In this document: positions 8,753 to 16,630 of the stretch, in pieces
Layout of the letters: each line of letters opens with the position of its first letter
How positions within the stretch are numbered: position 1 is the first letter of the stretch
From: an uncultured Muribaculaceae bacterium
Lineage (GTDB): Bacteria > Bacteroidota > Bacteroidia > Bacteroidales > Muribaculaceae
Direction of reading: 5' to 3'
NCBI GenBank assembly: GCA_910588035.1
Contig: CAJUPY010000009.1
Location: 1 to 64,000, forward strand
Length of the DNA: 64,000 bases
Translations under genes and position numbers: made by a program
Notes under the pieces: generated by a model
What the model was told of the DNA's origin: nothing
The model's input: the letters and a program-made list of their open reading frames with translations, nothing else
Databases searched by the model: none

Positions 8753-8817
8753 AGACTGATTCTTGTCTATTATCAGTGACTTTGTGTCACAATAGGCAAG
8801 AATCAGTCTTTTTATTA
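8753..8817. terminator. Terminator between convergent genes
   Basis: AGACTGATTCTTG (8753-8765) pairs perfectly with CAAGAATCAGTCT (8797-8809), with further pairing inside (GTGAC/GTCAC), followed by TTTTTATTA. It ends the plus-strand unit ahead of the convergent amidase gene. A mirror A-rich flank is short, so action on the minus strand is less certain. Confidence 0.85.
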
Positions 8818-8831
8818 TGTGGTGGTATGAA

Positions 8832-10280
8832 TCAGAGCGAGCGTTTTACTTCGTCGAGGTAGTTTTCGAGGCCTTCGACGATTTTGGCGGCGAGTTTCTT
8901 GCGGTAGGCCGGATCGGCGAGGAGTTCTTCTTCAGGTAGCGACGACATGAAGAGCACTTCGACCAGGGCGTTGGGATATTCGGTCGGACCGTTGAGCGAG
9001 AAGTTGAAGTTACCGGTCAGTCCGAAGTTTTTCAGTCCGAGCGAGAGCATCGAGCGGTGAAGAGCCGAGGCGAATGCGCGGTTGGATATGTGTTTGTAGT
9101 ATGCGCTGGTGCCCATTGTGGTGAGCGGATTTCCCGACGAGTTGTTGTGGACCGACAGGGCGATGTCTACGCCTGCGTCGTGCCACGTTTTCTTTCGCTC
9201 GCTCATCGAGGGGCCCGTGTCGCCGTCGCGTGTCAGCACGACTTTGGCGCCTTTGCGTCGCAGCATGTCGGCCACGTTTAGAATGATGTCGAGGTTCACC
9301 TCTTTCTCGGTCAGTCCTGAGGGTGAGATCGCGCCGGGATATTTGCCTCCGTGGCCTGCGTCGAGGCCGATGACGAGATCTTTGAGTTTGAGTGAGCTCG
9401 GGCGGTGTCTCACATCGACGACAAGAGAGTTTCCGTCGTAGGCGACGCTGTAGCCCCACTGATATTTATCTTTGAATCTGATCACCAGAGTCAGCACGTC
9501 GCTCTCTTCCTGCTCGAAGTCGACGAAGTCGATCATTTCGGTCTCGGAGCGTTGTGTGATCCAGTTGGAATTGTTTGTCGCGCCATAGAGCGAGATCTTG
9601 ATTGTCGAGGGGTCGATCAGTGTGCGCGAGTAGTAGGGGAGACGCTTGGGCAGGGAGATGGTGATGCGGTCGGTTTTTCCGGTGTTGGCGATTGACCATG
9701 AGCCGGTGTTGACTGTTTCCGCACCGTCGCCACCAGCGGTCGCATATTCCTTTGGCAGCCATGCATAGCGGTTGTCGCTCAGGGCGACTTTGTAGAGCGC
9801 GGGAGTCTCGGCCACGGCGGTCATTGCGATATCGGGGTCTATATAGTTCATTTTTGAGCCTCCGAGGCGGTCGCCTCCGTTGCCGAACTGAAGGTATGCG
9901 CCCGGTAGCGAGACTATCTCCAACGGTTTCTGTAAATTCGTGACGGGTGTTTCTGATGCCGGTTTTGCCGGAGAATTGTCATAGAAGATGTCGAGTGAGG
10001 CCGATGTTTTGTCGTTGCCTCTTGCCGCGCTGACTGTGATTGTGTTCAATCCGGGCTTCAGGTTCACTTCGGCACCGAACGAACCGGTTTTGTAGACATG
10101 GGTCTCCGCTCCGTTGACCGATGCCGTGGCATCGGGGTCTGTTACTGCGACAAGATAGAATTTCGAACGTCTGACGGTGTCAGTGGCCTCGTCGTCGCGG
10201 AAAATTTTCAGGGCGGGGTCTGATGCGAGAGAAGTCGCGGCGGTCAACAGGGCCGCTGCGGCAAAGATGAAACGTGACAT
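8832..10280 (-). CDS. Secreted N-acetylmuramoyl-L-alanine amidase (Amidase_3)
   Basis: 482 residues from the ATG at 10280, which begins a signal peptide (MSRFIFAAAALLTAATSLAS). The longer frame upstream adds only a non-signal extension. The N-terminal two thirds are beta-rich with no named family recognised. The C-terminal ~180 residues are a zinc amidase domain: DAGHGG (first His), LTEKEVNL (Glu), LSVHNNSS (second His) and VEVLFMS (catalytic Glu region). Such enzymes cut the peptide side chain from peptidoglycan, here in the periplasm, for cell separation or turnover. The gene is at the promoter-distal end of the yicC-gmk-nadD-DUF5063 run on the minus strand. Confidence 0.9.
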   Translation of the reverse strand: MSRFIFAAAALLTAATSLASDPALKIFRDDEATDTVRRSKFYLVAVTDPDATASVNGAETHVYKTGSFGAEVNLKPGLNTITVSAARGNDKTSASLDIFYDNSPAKPASETPVTNLQKPLEIVSLPGAYLQFGNGGDRLGGSKMNYIDPDIAMTAVAETPALYKVALSDNRYAWLPKEYATAGGDGAETVNTGSWSIANTGKTDRITISLPKRLPYYSRTLIDPSTIKISLYGATNNSNWITQRSETEMIDFVDFEQEESDVLTLVIRFKDKYQWGYSVAYDGNSLVVDVRHRPSSLKLKDLVIGLDAGHGGKYPGAISPSGLTEKEVNLDIILNVADMLRRKGAKVVLTRDGDTGPSMSERKKTWHDAGVDIALSVHNNSSGNPLTTMGTSAYYKHISNRAFASALHRSMLSLGLKNFGLTGNFNFSLNGPTEYPNALVEVLFMSSLPEEELLADPAYRKKLAAKIVEGLENYLDEVKRSL

Positions 10281-10300
10281 GATATCAAAAAAGGGTAGGG

Positions 10301-10825
10301 TTAATCGTTGGAATAGTTGTAGGCGAGATGATTCAGGGCGCGCAACACATTGCACAGAATCGCGCTCCAGTAGCCGCGGAAGTCGTCGCGCATGGCCAGA
10401 AGTCCGAGGCCGACGATTTCATCGGGTGCGTCGCGGATCATCGACAGAAAGTTGAATGTGACCTGAAACAGATCGGCCAGACCTTCTGATATGCTTGCCG
10501 AGACGGGCGTGTCGCTGTATTTCATGTCTTCTTCAAAGACTTCGAGGTAGATATCGTCAGGTCCCATCAGATATTCGACATTGCGGCGCACGGCCTCATA
10601 GTAGTCTTCGTCGAGCGAGCTGTCGATATATGGCTCCTCGTCTTCGATCATGTTTACCGAGAGGTCGGTCGCGGCGATGTAAAGGCGTGGCAGCAGATGC
10701 AGCATGCGTTCGATAAACTCGTCGCGTTCGGCTTCGCGTGCTCCTTCGAGCGTGTTGCAATATTCACTGCAAAGGCCGATGAAGGCAATTGAATTTGTGT
10801 TGACTATAGATGATTTCTTCTGCAT
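10301..10825 (-). CDS. DUF5063 domain protein
   Basis: 174 residues, soluble and strongly acidic, mostly helical. It resembles the DUF5063 family of Bacteroidetes, which has no settled function. Features include a YCNTLE motif near residue 22 and a conserved-looking FRGYWSAILCNVLRALNHL segment near the end. It lies 2 bp after nadD and 20 bp before the amidase gene on the same strand, so it is probably translated from one transcript with them. Confidence 0.75.
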   Translation of the reverse strand: MQKKSSIVNTNSIAFIGLCSEYCNTLEGAREAERDEFIERMLHLLPRLYIAATDLSVNMIEDEEPYIDSSLDEDYYEAVRRNVEYLMGPDDIYLEVFEEDMKYSDTPVSASISEGLADLFQVTFNFLSMIRDAPDEIVGLGLLAMRDDFRGYWSAILCNVLRALNHLAYNYSND

Positions 10826-10827
10826 GG

Positions 10828-11409
10828 CTATCTGTAGAGGTTGTGTTTGACGATATATTTATATACGGTGTCGGTGACGACAAAGTTCACCTCTTCTCCG
10901 GCAGCGATCAGTTTTCTGATTGCGGTCGACGATATTTCGAGCAACGGGGTGTCGACAACTGTAGCTTTTGGGGGCATCGGAGCTGAAATCTCATGTCCGG
11001 GTCTGGGATATACGTAGATTCTGTCTACCATTGAGAGTATCTCATCCGGATCGCGCCACCTGTTGAATGAGTTCCAGTTGTCGGCTCCGATAATCAGCGA
11101 GAAACGGTCGTCGGGATATAGTTCGGAGATACGTCGCAGGGTGTCGACAGTGTAGCTCGGGCGGGGCATAGACAGTTCGATGTCACACACCTCGAGGCCG
11201 GGAGCCGGATCTACGGCCAGTTTGAGCATGTCGAGTCTACGGCGGTCGTCTATCAGCGAGCGGTCGCCGGTTTTGAACGGATTCAACGGAGAAATCATGA
11301 ACCAGACGCTGTCGAGACCACATTCACGGCGTATTGTCGATGCGAGAATCAGATGAGCTATGTGAACCGGGTTGAACGAGCCGCCGAATATGCCAATGCG
11401 TCTGCTCAT
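10828..11409 (-). CDS. nadD: Nicotinate-nucleotide adenylyltransferase
   Basis: NadD (193 residues) joins nicotinate mononucleotide with ATP to make deamido-NAD in NAD synthesis. The nucleotidyltransferase signature GIFGGSFNPVHIAHL is at the N-terminus, and the ISSTAIRKLI motif near the C-terminus is the second ATP-binding signature. The FSLIIGADNWNSFNRW block matches the family substrate loop. Its ATG overlaps the stop of gmk by 4 bp, indicating translational coupling. Confidence 0.96.
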   Translation of the reverse strand: MSRRIGIFGGSFNPVHIAHLILASTIRRECGLDSVWFMISPLNPFKTGDRSLIDDRRRLDMLKLAVDPAPGLEVCDIELSMPRPSYTVDTLRRISELYPDDRFSLIIGADNWNSFNRWRDPDEILSMVDRIYVYPRPGHEISAPMPPKATVVDTPLLEISSTAIRKLIAAGEEVNFVVTDTVYKYIVKHNLYR

Positions 11410-11975
11410 CGGGCAATGAAGTCGTTGATGATGCGCCTTGTCATGGCTACGGCATCGTCGAGAGAGTCGTTTACGACAATGTGGTCATAGTCTTTGGCAA
11501 AAGAGATCTCAAACTCTGCTTTGCCGACCCTCTGGTCAATCATTTCGGGAGAGTCTGTCGCACGTTTCTCGAGGCGTCGGCGCAGTTCGTCGACCGAGGG
11601 AGGCATTATGAATATCGAAGTGGCTCTGTCGCCGAACATCCGGGCGACATTGACTCCTCCTTTGACATCGATGTCGAGCACGATGTTGTGGCCTTGGTTG
11701 CAGACCCGCTCGACCTCGCTGCGCAGCGTTCCGTAGAAACGGCCGGGGTAGACTTCCTCAAACTCTATGAACTCACCGGCGGCGATGCGGTTGCGGAATT
11801 CTTCCTCGGTCAGGAAAAAATAGTTTACTCCGTGGGTCTCACCGGGTCTCGGCGGACGGCTTGTTGCCGAAACCGAGAATTGGAGGTCGATGTCGCCGCG
11901 CGACATTATTTCGTTTATTATAGTCGATTTGCCGCAGCCCGACGGAGCCGACACGATTATTATTTTGCCTTCCAT
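11406..11975 (-). CDS. gmk: Guanylate kinase
   Basis: Gmk (189 residues) phosphorylates GMP to GDP with ATP. The P-loop APSGCGKST is at residues 10-18, followed by the GMP-binding segment SVSATSRPPRPGE and the YF.L...F. block. The LDIDVKGG motif and the RRLEKRATDS lid are present. Length is normal for the family. It lies 16 bp after yicC and overlaps nadD by 4 bp. Confidence 0.97.
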   Translation of the reverse strand: MEGKIIIVSAPSGCGKSTIINEIMSRGDIDLQFSVSATSRPPRPGETHGVNYFFLTEEEFRNRIAAGEFIEFEEVYPGRFYGTLRSEVERVCNQGHNIVLDIDVKGGVNVARMFGDRATSIFIMPPSVDELRRRLEKRATDSPEMIDQRVGKAEFEISFAKDYDHIVVNDSLDDAVAMTRRIINDFIAR

Positions 11976-11991
11976 AGCGGTTTATGACATG

Positions 11992-12867
11992 TTACATTAC
12001 GTTGAGAACCTGCTCTTTTATCTGCTCAAGCTCGTCTTTCATTCTGACAACGAGCTGCTGCATGTCGGCCTGATTGCTCTTTGAGCCGAGGGTGTTGATC
12101 TCACGTCCCATTTCCTGGGAAATGAATCCGAGCTTCTTGCCTTGCCCTTTCTGTCCTGCGGCTGTCTCGCTGAAGTAGTCGAGGTGTTGGGCAAGACGCT
12201 GTTTTTCTTCGTTTATGTCGAGTTTCTCGATGTAGAATATCATTTCCTGCTCGAGGCGTCCGCGGTCGTATTCGACCTGTGGAATCTTTGACAGAGAGTC
12301 TTCGATTCGCAGTTTTATTTTGGCGACCCTTTCCTGCTCGTAGCGGGGCACTTCGTCGAGCAGCGATCTGATTTTTGAGATTCTGATGCTGAAAAATTCC
12401 TCGAGTTTCAGGCCTTCTCGGCGACGGAAATCCATCAGTTCGTCGACGGCTCTGGTGACTGTCTCGATCAGCGTTGCCGATTCATCTTCAGACACATCGG
12501 TGAGGCTGTCGCTGCGCATCACATCGGGAAAGCGCAGAAGGGTGGCATACCAGTCATCGGGCAACGGAATGTGGAGATGTCCGGACATCTGCTCGATCTG
12601 TTTCTTGTAACCGGCCAGCAGGTCGAGATTGAGAGCGACCGCCGTGTCTCCGCCGATGTTCTCGACATAGACTGTCAGGTCGACCTTTCCGCGTTCGAGT
12701 CGCGAGGCTACTATGTTTCTCAACTCGAGTTCTTTGTCGCGATAGGGTGCTGGAACTCTCATCGATAGGTCGAGTTGCTTTGAATTGAGCGACTTGATCT
12801 CAACGGTAAATCTTTTGTTGCCTGCTTCGGTTACCGCTTTTCCGAAGCCTGTCATTGAGTATAGCAT
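11992..12867 (-). CDS. yicC: YicC family endoribonuclease-like protein
   Basis: 291 residues beginning MLYSMTGFGKA, the family hallmark, with the N-terminal YicC domain and a C-terminal DUF1732 domain ending ISQEMGREINTLGSKSN and QVLNV. YicC proteins are reported to be endoribonucleases. The gene precedes gmk, the usual pairing, and is the first gene of the minus-strand run down to the amidase. Confidence 0.93.
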   Translation of the reverse strand: MLYSMTGFGKAVTEAGNKRFTVEIKSLNSKQLDLSMRVPAPYRDKELELRNIVASRLERGKVDLTVYVENIGGDTAVALNLDLLAGYKKQIEQMSGHLHIPLPDDWYATLLRFPDVMRSDSLTDVSEDESATLIETVTRAVDELMDFRRREGLKLEEFFSIRISKIRSLLDEVPRYEQERVAKIKLRIEDSLSKIPQVEYDRGRLEQEMIFYIEKLDINEEKQRLAQHLDYFSETAAGQKGQGKKLGFISQEMGREINTLGSKSNQADMQQLVVRMKDELEQIKEQVLNVM

Positions 12868-12887
12868 CGTTGATCAGCATTTTTGTG

Positions 12888-12895
12888 CAAATTTA
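12888..12895 (-). promoter_or_regulatory. -7 box of the yicC-gmk-nadD operon
   Basis: On the minus strand this reads TAAATTTG, a perfect TAnnTTTG box, 20 bp before the yicC start codon. No clear TTTG -33 element was found at the expected distance. Confidence 0.5.
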
Positions 12896-13047
12896 ATAAA
12901 TTCCCCGTAGTTTTTGATCTAATGCGGCATGTTTTCGCATGACATCGTGAAAGGTACAAAAAAAGTCAAGGACGTGCCTCTGCATTCATTATGGTTTGCA
13001 GGGGCATCTCCTTGACATGTCGGCATGTGTATTTTTCTTATCAGATT

Positions 13048-13596
13048 CTAAGATTTGAATCTCCTGGATATGGGGGAGGTGCGGAAGCGTCGGCGTTCGA
13101 GGGTGAGATATCGGTAGGGTTTGGCCGATTTCCGCCTTACGATTGCAAAGCCTATGGACTGGAGAAACCTGATTGCCGCACTGTTGTCGTTGAAGGCCCT
13201 TGAGGTTACCCTGATGTCGAGGCTGAGCAGAGCATCGATCATGAGACATGTGGCCCGGAATTTTTTCCAAGCGCAGCCGGGAGTGGTTGTCCATGATCCG
13301 CCGTGGAATTCGACCGTGTCACACAGCCACGGGTCATGCCGGCGAAGCAATATCCATCCGAACGTCTGGCCCGAGACGTTGTCTTCGAGCATGTATGATC
13401 TCACAAAATCAGACTCGCGGTTCAGGTAACAGTTGAGCTGAATGTCGGAGTCTATGTCGGTGATTATTTTGTGCCAGTCGTCGGGTTGGAACATGCTGAC
13501 CACACGGTCGCCGGGCTTTTTCAGCCTGACGGTCACGCTTCCGGAGATGATACGGTCGGGGATAGAGTCCCATCGGCTTTTCAACGGGGCGGTCAC
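13048..13596 (-). CDS. GNAT-like acetyltransferase of unknown role
   Basis: 182 residues. The C-terminal half carries the GNAT fold signature: MIDALLSLDIRV followed by the N.N..AIRFLQSIGF motif (near 140-160), which in GNATs is the final acetyl-CoA-binding helix and strand. The pyrophosphate-binding Q/RxxGxG/A loop is not recognisable, so activity is uncertain. The ATG overlaps the stop of the upstream Ser-rich gene by 4 bp, so the two form a unit. The C-terminus is very Arg-rich. Confidence 0.6.
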   Translation of the reverse strand: MTAPLKSRWDSIPDRIISGSVTVRLKKPGDRVVSMFQPDDWHKIITDIDSDIQLNCYLNRESDFVRSYMLEDNVSGQTFGWILLRRHDPWLCDTVEFHGGSWTTTPGCAWKKFRATCLMIDALLSLDIRVTSRAFNDNSAAIRFLQSIGFAIVRRKSAKPYRYLTLERRRFRTSPISRRFKS

Positions 13597-13853
13597 TTGC
13601 CTCTGGCCGCGTCGTAGCCGCGTTTCGCACTGTCGACAGTGGATTTGCAGCTTGCGATCTGGGCTTTATGCCAATCCATCAGTGATTTGTTGGCACGGTT
13701 TGCTGCACTCTGACGGTCACGCGCATAGCGTTCTTTGGCATTGGCGAGAGCCTGTTTGGCGTTTTCGTAATTGCGTTTTGCCGATTCTACCGCTGATCCT
13801 GATGAACTTGATTTTTTGCGTGAACCTGAAGAAGATGAACTACTTGCTCCCAT
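13593..13853 (-). CDS. Small Ser-rich coiled-coil protein
   Basis: 86 residues from the ATG at 13853. The longer in-frame start at 13958 adds sequence unlike the rest and is not preferred. The first 20 residues are almost all Ser, Gly, Lys and Arg. The remainder is a Lys/Ala-rich helix with heptad-like spacing (AKRNYENAKQALANAKERYA), likely a coiled coil, with two Cys-flanked ends missing. No family is recognised. It is coupled to the GNAT-like gene downstream. Confidence 0.6.
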   Translation of the reverse strand: MGASSSSSSGSRKKSSSSGSAVESAKRNYENAKQALANAKERYARDRQSAANRANKSLMDWHKAQIASCKSTVDSAKRGYDAARGK

Positions 13854-14111
13854 AAATTTAATTTTTTTAATGGAAGACAGTCGGTGGAAACGGGAGATGC
13901 CTGTAGCGTTTAAAACTGTGTCAATCGTGCTGCGAACAACTCCCGACCGATGTCTCACCGGTTGGAATTATTCTGCAGACGGGATACAGATTATTTATAA
14001 CATTTAATGGCAAAGGAAGCCGTCCCACTGCTTTCAGTCCCAAGATGAGGAACCGAACTGCCAAAAAAGTGCAGTGTGCCTTTGCCCAGCCCTGATCGGC
14101 TGTCGGCATGG

Positions 14112-14143
14112 CAAATTTATAAATGAAATCGTGATTGTGCAAA
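14112..14143 (-). promoter_or_regulatory. Promoter for the Ser-rich/GNAT pair
   Basis: On the minus strand TTTG (14143-14140) and TAAATTTG (14119-14112) are separated by 20 nt, a textbook Bacteroidetes -33/-7 pair. Transcription would start near 14105, giving a leader of about 250 nt before the start codon at 13853. Confidence 0.65.
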
Positions 14144-14185
14144 TTTTGCAGCAAATTTTTTTCGGAGGTGTCTCACTGTTGGCCA

Positions 14186-14218
14186 AAAAAACAAAAAGGG
14201 CTGTCATCGCGACAGCCC
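14186..14218 (-). terminator. Leftward-acting terminator with no obvious gene
   Basis: GGGCTGTC (14198-14205) pairs with GACAGCCC (14211-14218). Read on the minus strand the stem is followed by TTTTTGTTTTTTT. There is no minus-strand gene immediately to its right, only the rplU leader and gene on the opposite strand. Confidence 0.6.
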
Positions 14219-14397
14219 GAATTCGTTAAATAAACCAATCATTATCACATTTTTGCAATGGAAAAAGTAATTTTGCTATGCACTTATAAAACGAGCTGAA
14301 GTGTGAAAAAGTTCGTCATGGGTGTGAAATTTTTTTATTTTTGATTGTCACGGTTCAAAAAAAAGATGTAAAAAGGCTGAGTTTCAAAAAGTTTTCG

Positions 14398-14405
14398 TAA
14401 CTTTG
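14398..14405 (+). promoter_or_regulatory. -7 box of the rplU-rpmA operon
   Basis: TAACTTTG fits TAnnTTTG. A start near 14412 leaves an 84-nt GC-rich leader before rplU that could fold, possibly as an r-protein autoregulatory site; no known L21 leader was recognised. Confidence 0.6.
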
Positions 14406-14495
14406 CATCCGCAATTTTCCGCCCCGGGCATAGAAGAAGCAGGAACCGCCGATTGGATCCTCGCCCGCCGGAGTAACCACTGTAAAAATCAACAG

Positions 14496-14816
14496 ATGTA
14501 CGTTATCGTAGAAATTCAGGGACAGCAGTTCAAGGCCGAAGCCGGCAAGTTCCTGTATGTCCACTACCTCGGCGACGACAAGAAAGAGGGTGAAACCGTT
14601 GAGTTTGACCGTGTTCTCTTGGTAGACGCTGACGGCGCAGTGAAGGTTGGCGCACCCACCGTAGAAGGTGCAAAAGTAGTTTGCGAGGTTAAACGTCCCC
14701 TCGTGAAAGGTGACAAAGTGATCGTTTTCAAGAAAAAACGTCGCAAAGGCTATCGCCGCAAAAACGGCCATCGCCAGTGCTTCACCCAGATTGTTATCAA
14801 AGACGTGATTGCTTAA
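14496..14816 (+). CDS. rplU: 50S ribosomal protein L21
   Basis: 106 residues from the ATG at 14496. The frame is open further upstream but the protein begins MYVIVEIQGQQFKAEAG as in all L21 proteins. The C-terminal RNA-binding block FKKKRRKGYRRKNGHRQ.FT is intact. L21 binds 23S rRNA in the large subunit together with L20. It is followed after 20 bp by rpmA in the standard L21-L27 order. Confidence 0.98.
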   Translation: MYVIVEIQGQQFKAEAGKFLYVHYLGDDKKEGETVEFDRVLLVDADGAVKVGAPTVEGAKVVCEVKRPLVKGDKVIVFKKKRRKGYRRKNGHRQCFTQIVIKDVIA

Positions 14817-14836
14817 CCCCTAAAATCGTTTGAAAC

Positions 14837-15100
14837 ATGGCACATAAGAAAGGTGTAGGTAGTTCTAAGAACGGCCGCGAGTCGGAAAGCAAACGACTCG
14901 GTGTTAAGATTTTCGGAGGACAGTTCGCAAAAGCCGGCAATATCATCAAACGCCAGCGTGGAACAGTTCACCACCCCGGTTTGAACGTGGGAATGGGCAA
15001 AGATCACACGATCTATGCTCTGATCGACGGAACAGTTGTGTTCACTGAAGGTCAGAACGGCCGTCGTTTCATCAACGTTCAGCCTATCGCAGAGGCATAA
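14837..15100 (+). CDS. rpmA: 50S ribosomal protein L27
   Basis: 87 residues beginning MAHKKGVGSSKNGRESESKR, the flexible N-terminus that reaches toward the peptidyl transferase centre. The family core LGVKIFGGQ and IIKRQRGT follow. There is no N-terminal Prp-cleaved extension like that of Firmicutes. Second gene of the L21-L27 operon, closed by a strong terminator. Confidence 0.98.
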   Translation: MAHKKGVGSSKNGRESESKRLGVKIFGGQFAKAGNIIKRQRGTVHHPGLNVGMGKDHTIYALIDGTVVFTEGQNGRRFINVQPIAEA

Positions 15101-15120
15101 GACTCTGGACTGACAAGTTA

Positions 15121-15158
15121 AAAAAAGCGGTTCGCAAACATGCGAAACCGCTTTTTTT
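15121..15158 (+). terminator. Terminator of the rplU-rpmA operon
   Basis: A-rich AAAAAAGCGGTTCGC (15121-15135) pairs with GCGAAACCGCTTTTTTT (15142-15158) with a single bulge, giving a strong stem and T tail. Confidence 0.88.
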
Positions 15159-15203
15159 GTTTGGTTAACACAGATGTGCATAAATATTGCCCAACCGGGG
15201 TTT

Positions 15204-15211
15204 TAAATTTG
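15204..15211 (+). promoter_or_regulatory. -7 box before the 91-residue protein gene
   Basis: TAAATTTG, a perfect TAnnTTTG match, lies 29 bp before the start codon at 15241. No well-spaced TTTG -33 element was found. Confidence 0.5.
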
Positions 15212-15240
15212 CATTGTAAACAATTTAAGACCTGAAAGAT

Positions 15241-15516
15241 ATGGGAACACTCAATGCATCAGACAAAATTTTTGCTACAGTCAGTTATGCGGGCCGTACG
15301 GTTCTGAACACATCGTTCACCGGGGTACGGTCTTTTTCAGACATCATGGATGTGATCAAGCGTGAGTTGGGCGATTTCATCGGTTTTGTCAAGCTGAAGT
15401 TGCGCAACAGCAGTCAGGGATGGAGTGTGGAGCACTCGCTGCGCATCGTGTCGAAGGCTCCCGAGACACCGAAAAGGGTCACGGTGCAACCTCCTGTGCA
15501 GTTGAGTCTGTTTTGA
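15241..15516 (+). CDS. Conserved small protein of unknown function
   Basis: 91 residues with no signal peptide or membrane segment. The pattern MGTLNASDKIFATVSYAG.. and LKLRNSSQGWS..HSLRI recalls small hypothetical proteins common in Bacteroidales, for which no function is known. It has its own promoter box, and the following gene-poor repeat region separates it from the capsid-portal cassette. Whether it belongs to that cassette is open. Confidence 0.65.
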   Translation: MGTLNASDKIFATVSYAGRTVLNTSFTGVRSFSDIMDVIKRELGDFIGFVKLKLRNSSQGWSVEHSLRIVSKAPETPKRVTVQPPVQLSLF

Positions 15517-15560
15517 GATGCCAAGCCTGGGGGAGGAGATAAATTCAGGAATTGTGTTTT

Positions 15561-16020
15561 AATCGGCGTCCTGTCGCGGACGCCAGTTCTGTGATAGTTA
15601 TAGGCCCGGCACGCCCTCGGCGTGCCGGGTTACTGCTAAATCAGCGTCTTACAGACGCACTCTGTTGGGTCACGCTGTTTTCGCTATTAAAATGAAGGTA
15701 TTCAAGATGAAAACAGTTGGCGCGACGGTTAATTGCTAAATCAGCGTCTTACAGACGCACTCTGTTGGGTCACGCTGTTTTCGCTATTAAAATGAAGGTA
15801 TTCAAGATGAAAACAGTTGGCGCGACGGTTAATTGCTAAATCAGCGTCTTACAGACACACTCGGGTGAGGTCGTGGTAGATGATGAGTTGCGCAGCTATC
15901 GCCAGGGCACTCGCCGCGGTCGGACGACCGGACGACGATTTATCAGTAACCGAGGTACGCCGCAGGCGTGCCCGGTCAGGCAACATAGGGCGGGTGGCGT
16001 CCGCGCCAGGACGCCGATTG
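15561..16020. repeat. Mirrored GC-rich hairpins enclosing tandem repeats
   Basis: Two hairpins on the left are GGCGTCC/GGACGCC (15565-15584) and CCCGGCACGCC/GGCGTGCCGGG (15605-15629). They recur on the right as diverged inverted copies: GGTACGCC/GGCGTGCC (15954-15972) and GGCGTCC/GGACGCC (15996-16015). The flanks are mirrored too (AATCGGCGTCC left against GGACGCCGATT right, and GGTTACTG left against CAGTAACC right). The unit is therefore an imperfect inverted repeat of about 460 bp with the tandem array inside, resembling a REP/BIME-type or small nonautonomous element. No transposase is present. Confidence 0.7.
15634..15860 (+). repeat. 100-bp tandem direct repeat, two full copies plus a partial third
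   Basis: Copies start at 15634 and 15734 (TGCTAAATCAGCGTCTTACA...) and are identical over essentially the full 100 bp. A third copy starts at 15834 and diverges after about 27 bp. Each copy begins with the small palindrome GCGTCT-TAC-AGACGC and contains no open frame. Identity between copies points to recent duplication or gene conversion. Confidence 0.85.
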
Positions 16021-16118
16021 AGTCACATCGGTTTTCACAAAAAACGTTCTGCTTTAGTCGATTGAGATAAAAAATGTTGTTTTTGTCAATGTGGCTTAAA
16101 GACTTGTAAATGAGTGGT

Positions 16119-16149
16119 AAAGGTCTCAAAAAGAGGCCTTTTTTTTTTT
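16119..16149 (+). terminator. Terminator after the repeat region
   Basis: AAAGGTCTC (16119-16127) pairs with GAGGCCTTT (16133-16141), then nine T residues. No plus-strand gene lies just upstream, so it insulates the capsid-portal cassette or ends a non-coding transcript from the repeats. Confidence 0.75.
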
Positions 16150-16201
16150 CTGATGTTTTGTTTTTGTCATAAATTTCCGAGAAAAGCGTTTGTAACGGGC
16201 T

Positions 16202-16209
16202 TAATTTTG
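16202..16209 (+). promoter_or_regulatory. -7 box of the capsid-portal cassette
   Basis: TAATTTTG fits TAnnTTTG and lies 77 bp before the first gene at 16287, just after a terminator. The -33 element is unclear. Confidence 0.5.
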
Positions 16210-16286
16210 CAGTGTCTCCCGAGGAGAGGTAGAGGTGCAGGTGGAGACAACAAACAACAATTCATAAACCCTAAACAACAATTACT

Positions 16287-16586
16287 ATGGAAGATGAAAA
16301 TCGCGAAGAAGAACTCTTGACAGAGATTGAACAGCCAGATGCCGCGGTTGAGGAGGAACCCGTGTCATCGCAAGAACCGACGTGTGAGAAACAGCCCGAC
16401 TCGTTTGCGTTGCAGATCGAGGAGGCTGAACGCCGTGGCTATCTGCGCGGACTTAACGAGCAGGCAGCGCGTCTGATGGCTATGCCGATGCAGGGCGAGA
16501 GAGCGAAACCCCGTGACTTTGAGGCCATGTCTGAGCCCGAAATTCTCATACTTGACCGCAGGCGTGTCAGTGTGTGGGAAAAATAA
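16287..16586 (+). CDS. Small acidic protein before the capsid-like gene
   Basis: 99 residues. The first 50 are Glu-rich and probably disordered; a short helix (IEEAERRGYLRGLNEQAARL) and a conserved-looking tail (EPEILILDRRRVSVWE) follow. Position and composition recall scaffolding or capsid-assembly proteins that precede major capsid genes, but no family is recognised. Its stop codon abuts the possible first ATG of the capsid-like gene (TAATG). Confidence 0.6.
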   Translation: MEDENREEELLTEIEQPDAAVEEEPVSSQEPTCEKQPDSFALQIEEAERRGYLRGLNEQAARLMAMPMQGERAKPRDFEAMSEPEILILDRRRVSVWEK

Positions 16587-16630
16587 TGTCTGACAATCAA
16601 TTGACCAACTATTTAAAAAACCAAATTATT

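Larger units (their letters stand above)
13854..14495. other. Gene-poor stretch between divergent units
   Basis: This 642-bp gap separates the leftward GNAT pair from rplU. It holds the leftward promoter at 14112-14143, a leftward-acting terminator at 14186-14218 and the rplU promoter at 14398-14405. A 77-codon minus-strand open frame at 13921-14154 has no supported start, because the promoter would begin transcription at about its second ATG. Confidence 0.5.

Noticed and set aside
13921..14154. 77-codon minus-strand frame upstream of the Ser-rich gene
   Set aside because: The promoter at 14112-14143 would start transcription at or after its possible ATGs, and the sequence has no domain. A repeat-derived relic remains possible.
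15634..15860. CRISPR array
   Set aside because: Repeat units are 100 bp and directly abutting with no variable spacers and no cas genes.
15873..16129. Short frames on both strands in the repeat region
   Set aside because: They consist of the GC-rich hairpins and lack conserved-looking sequence or leaders.
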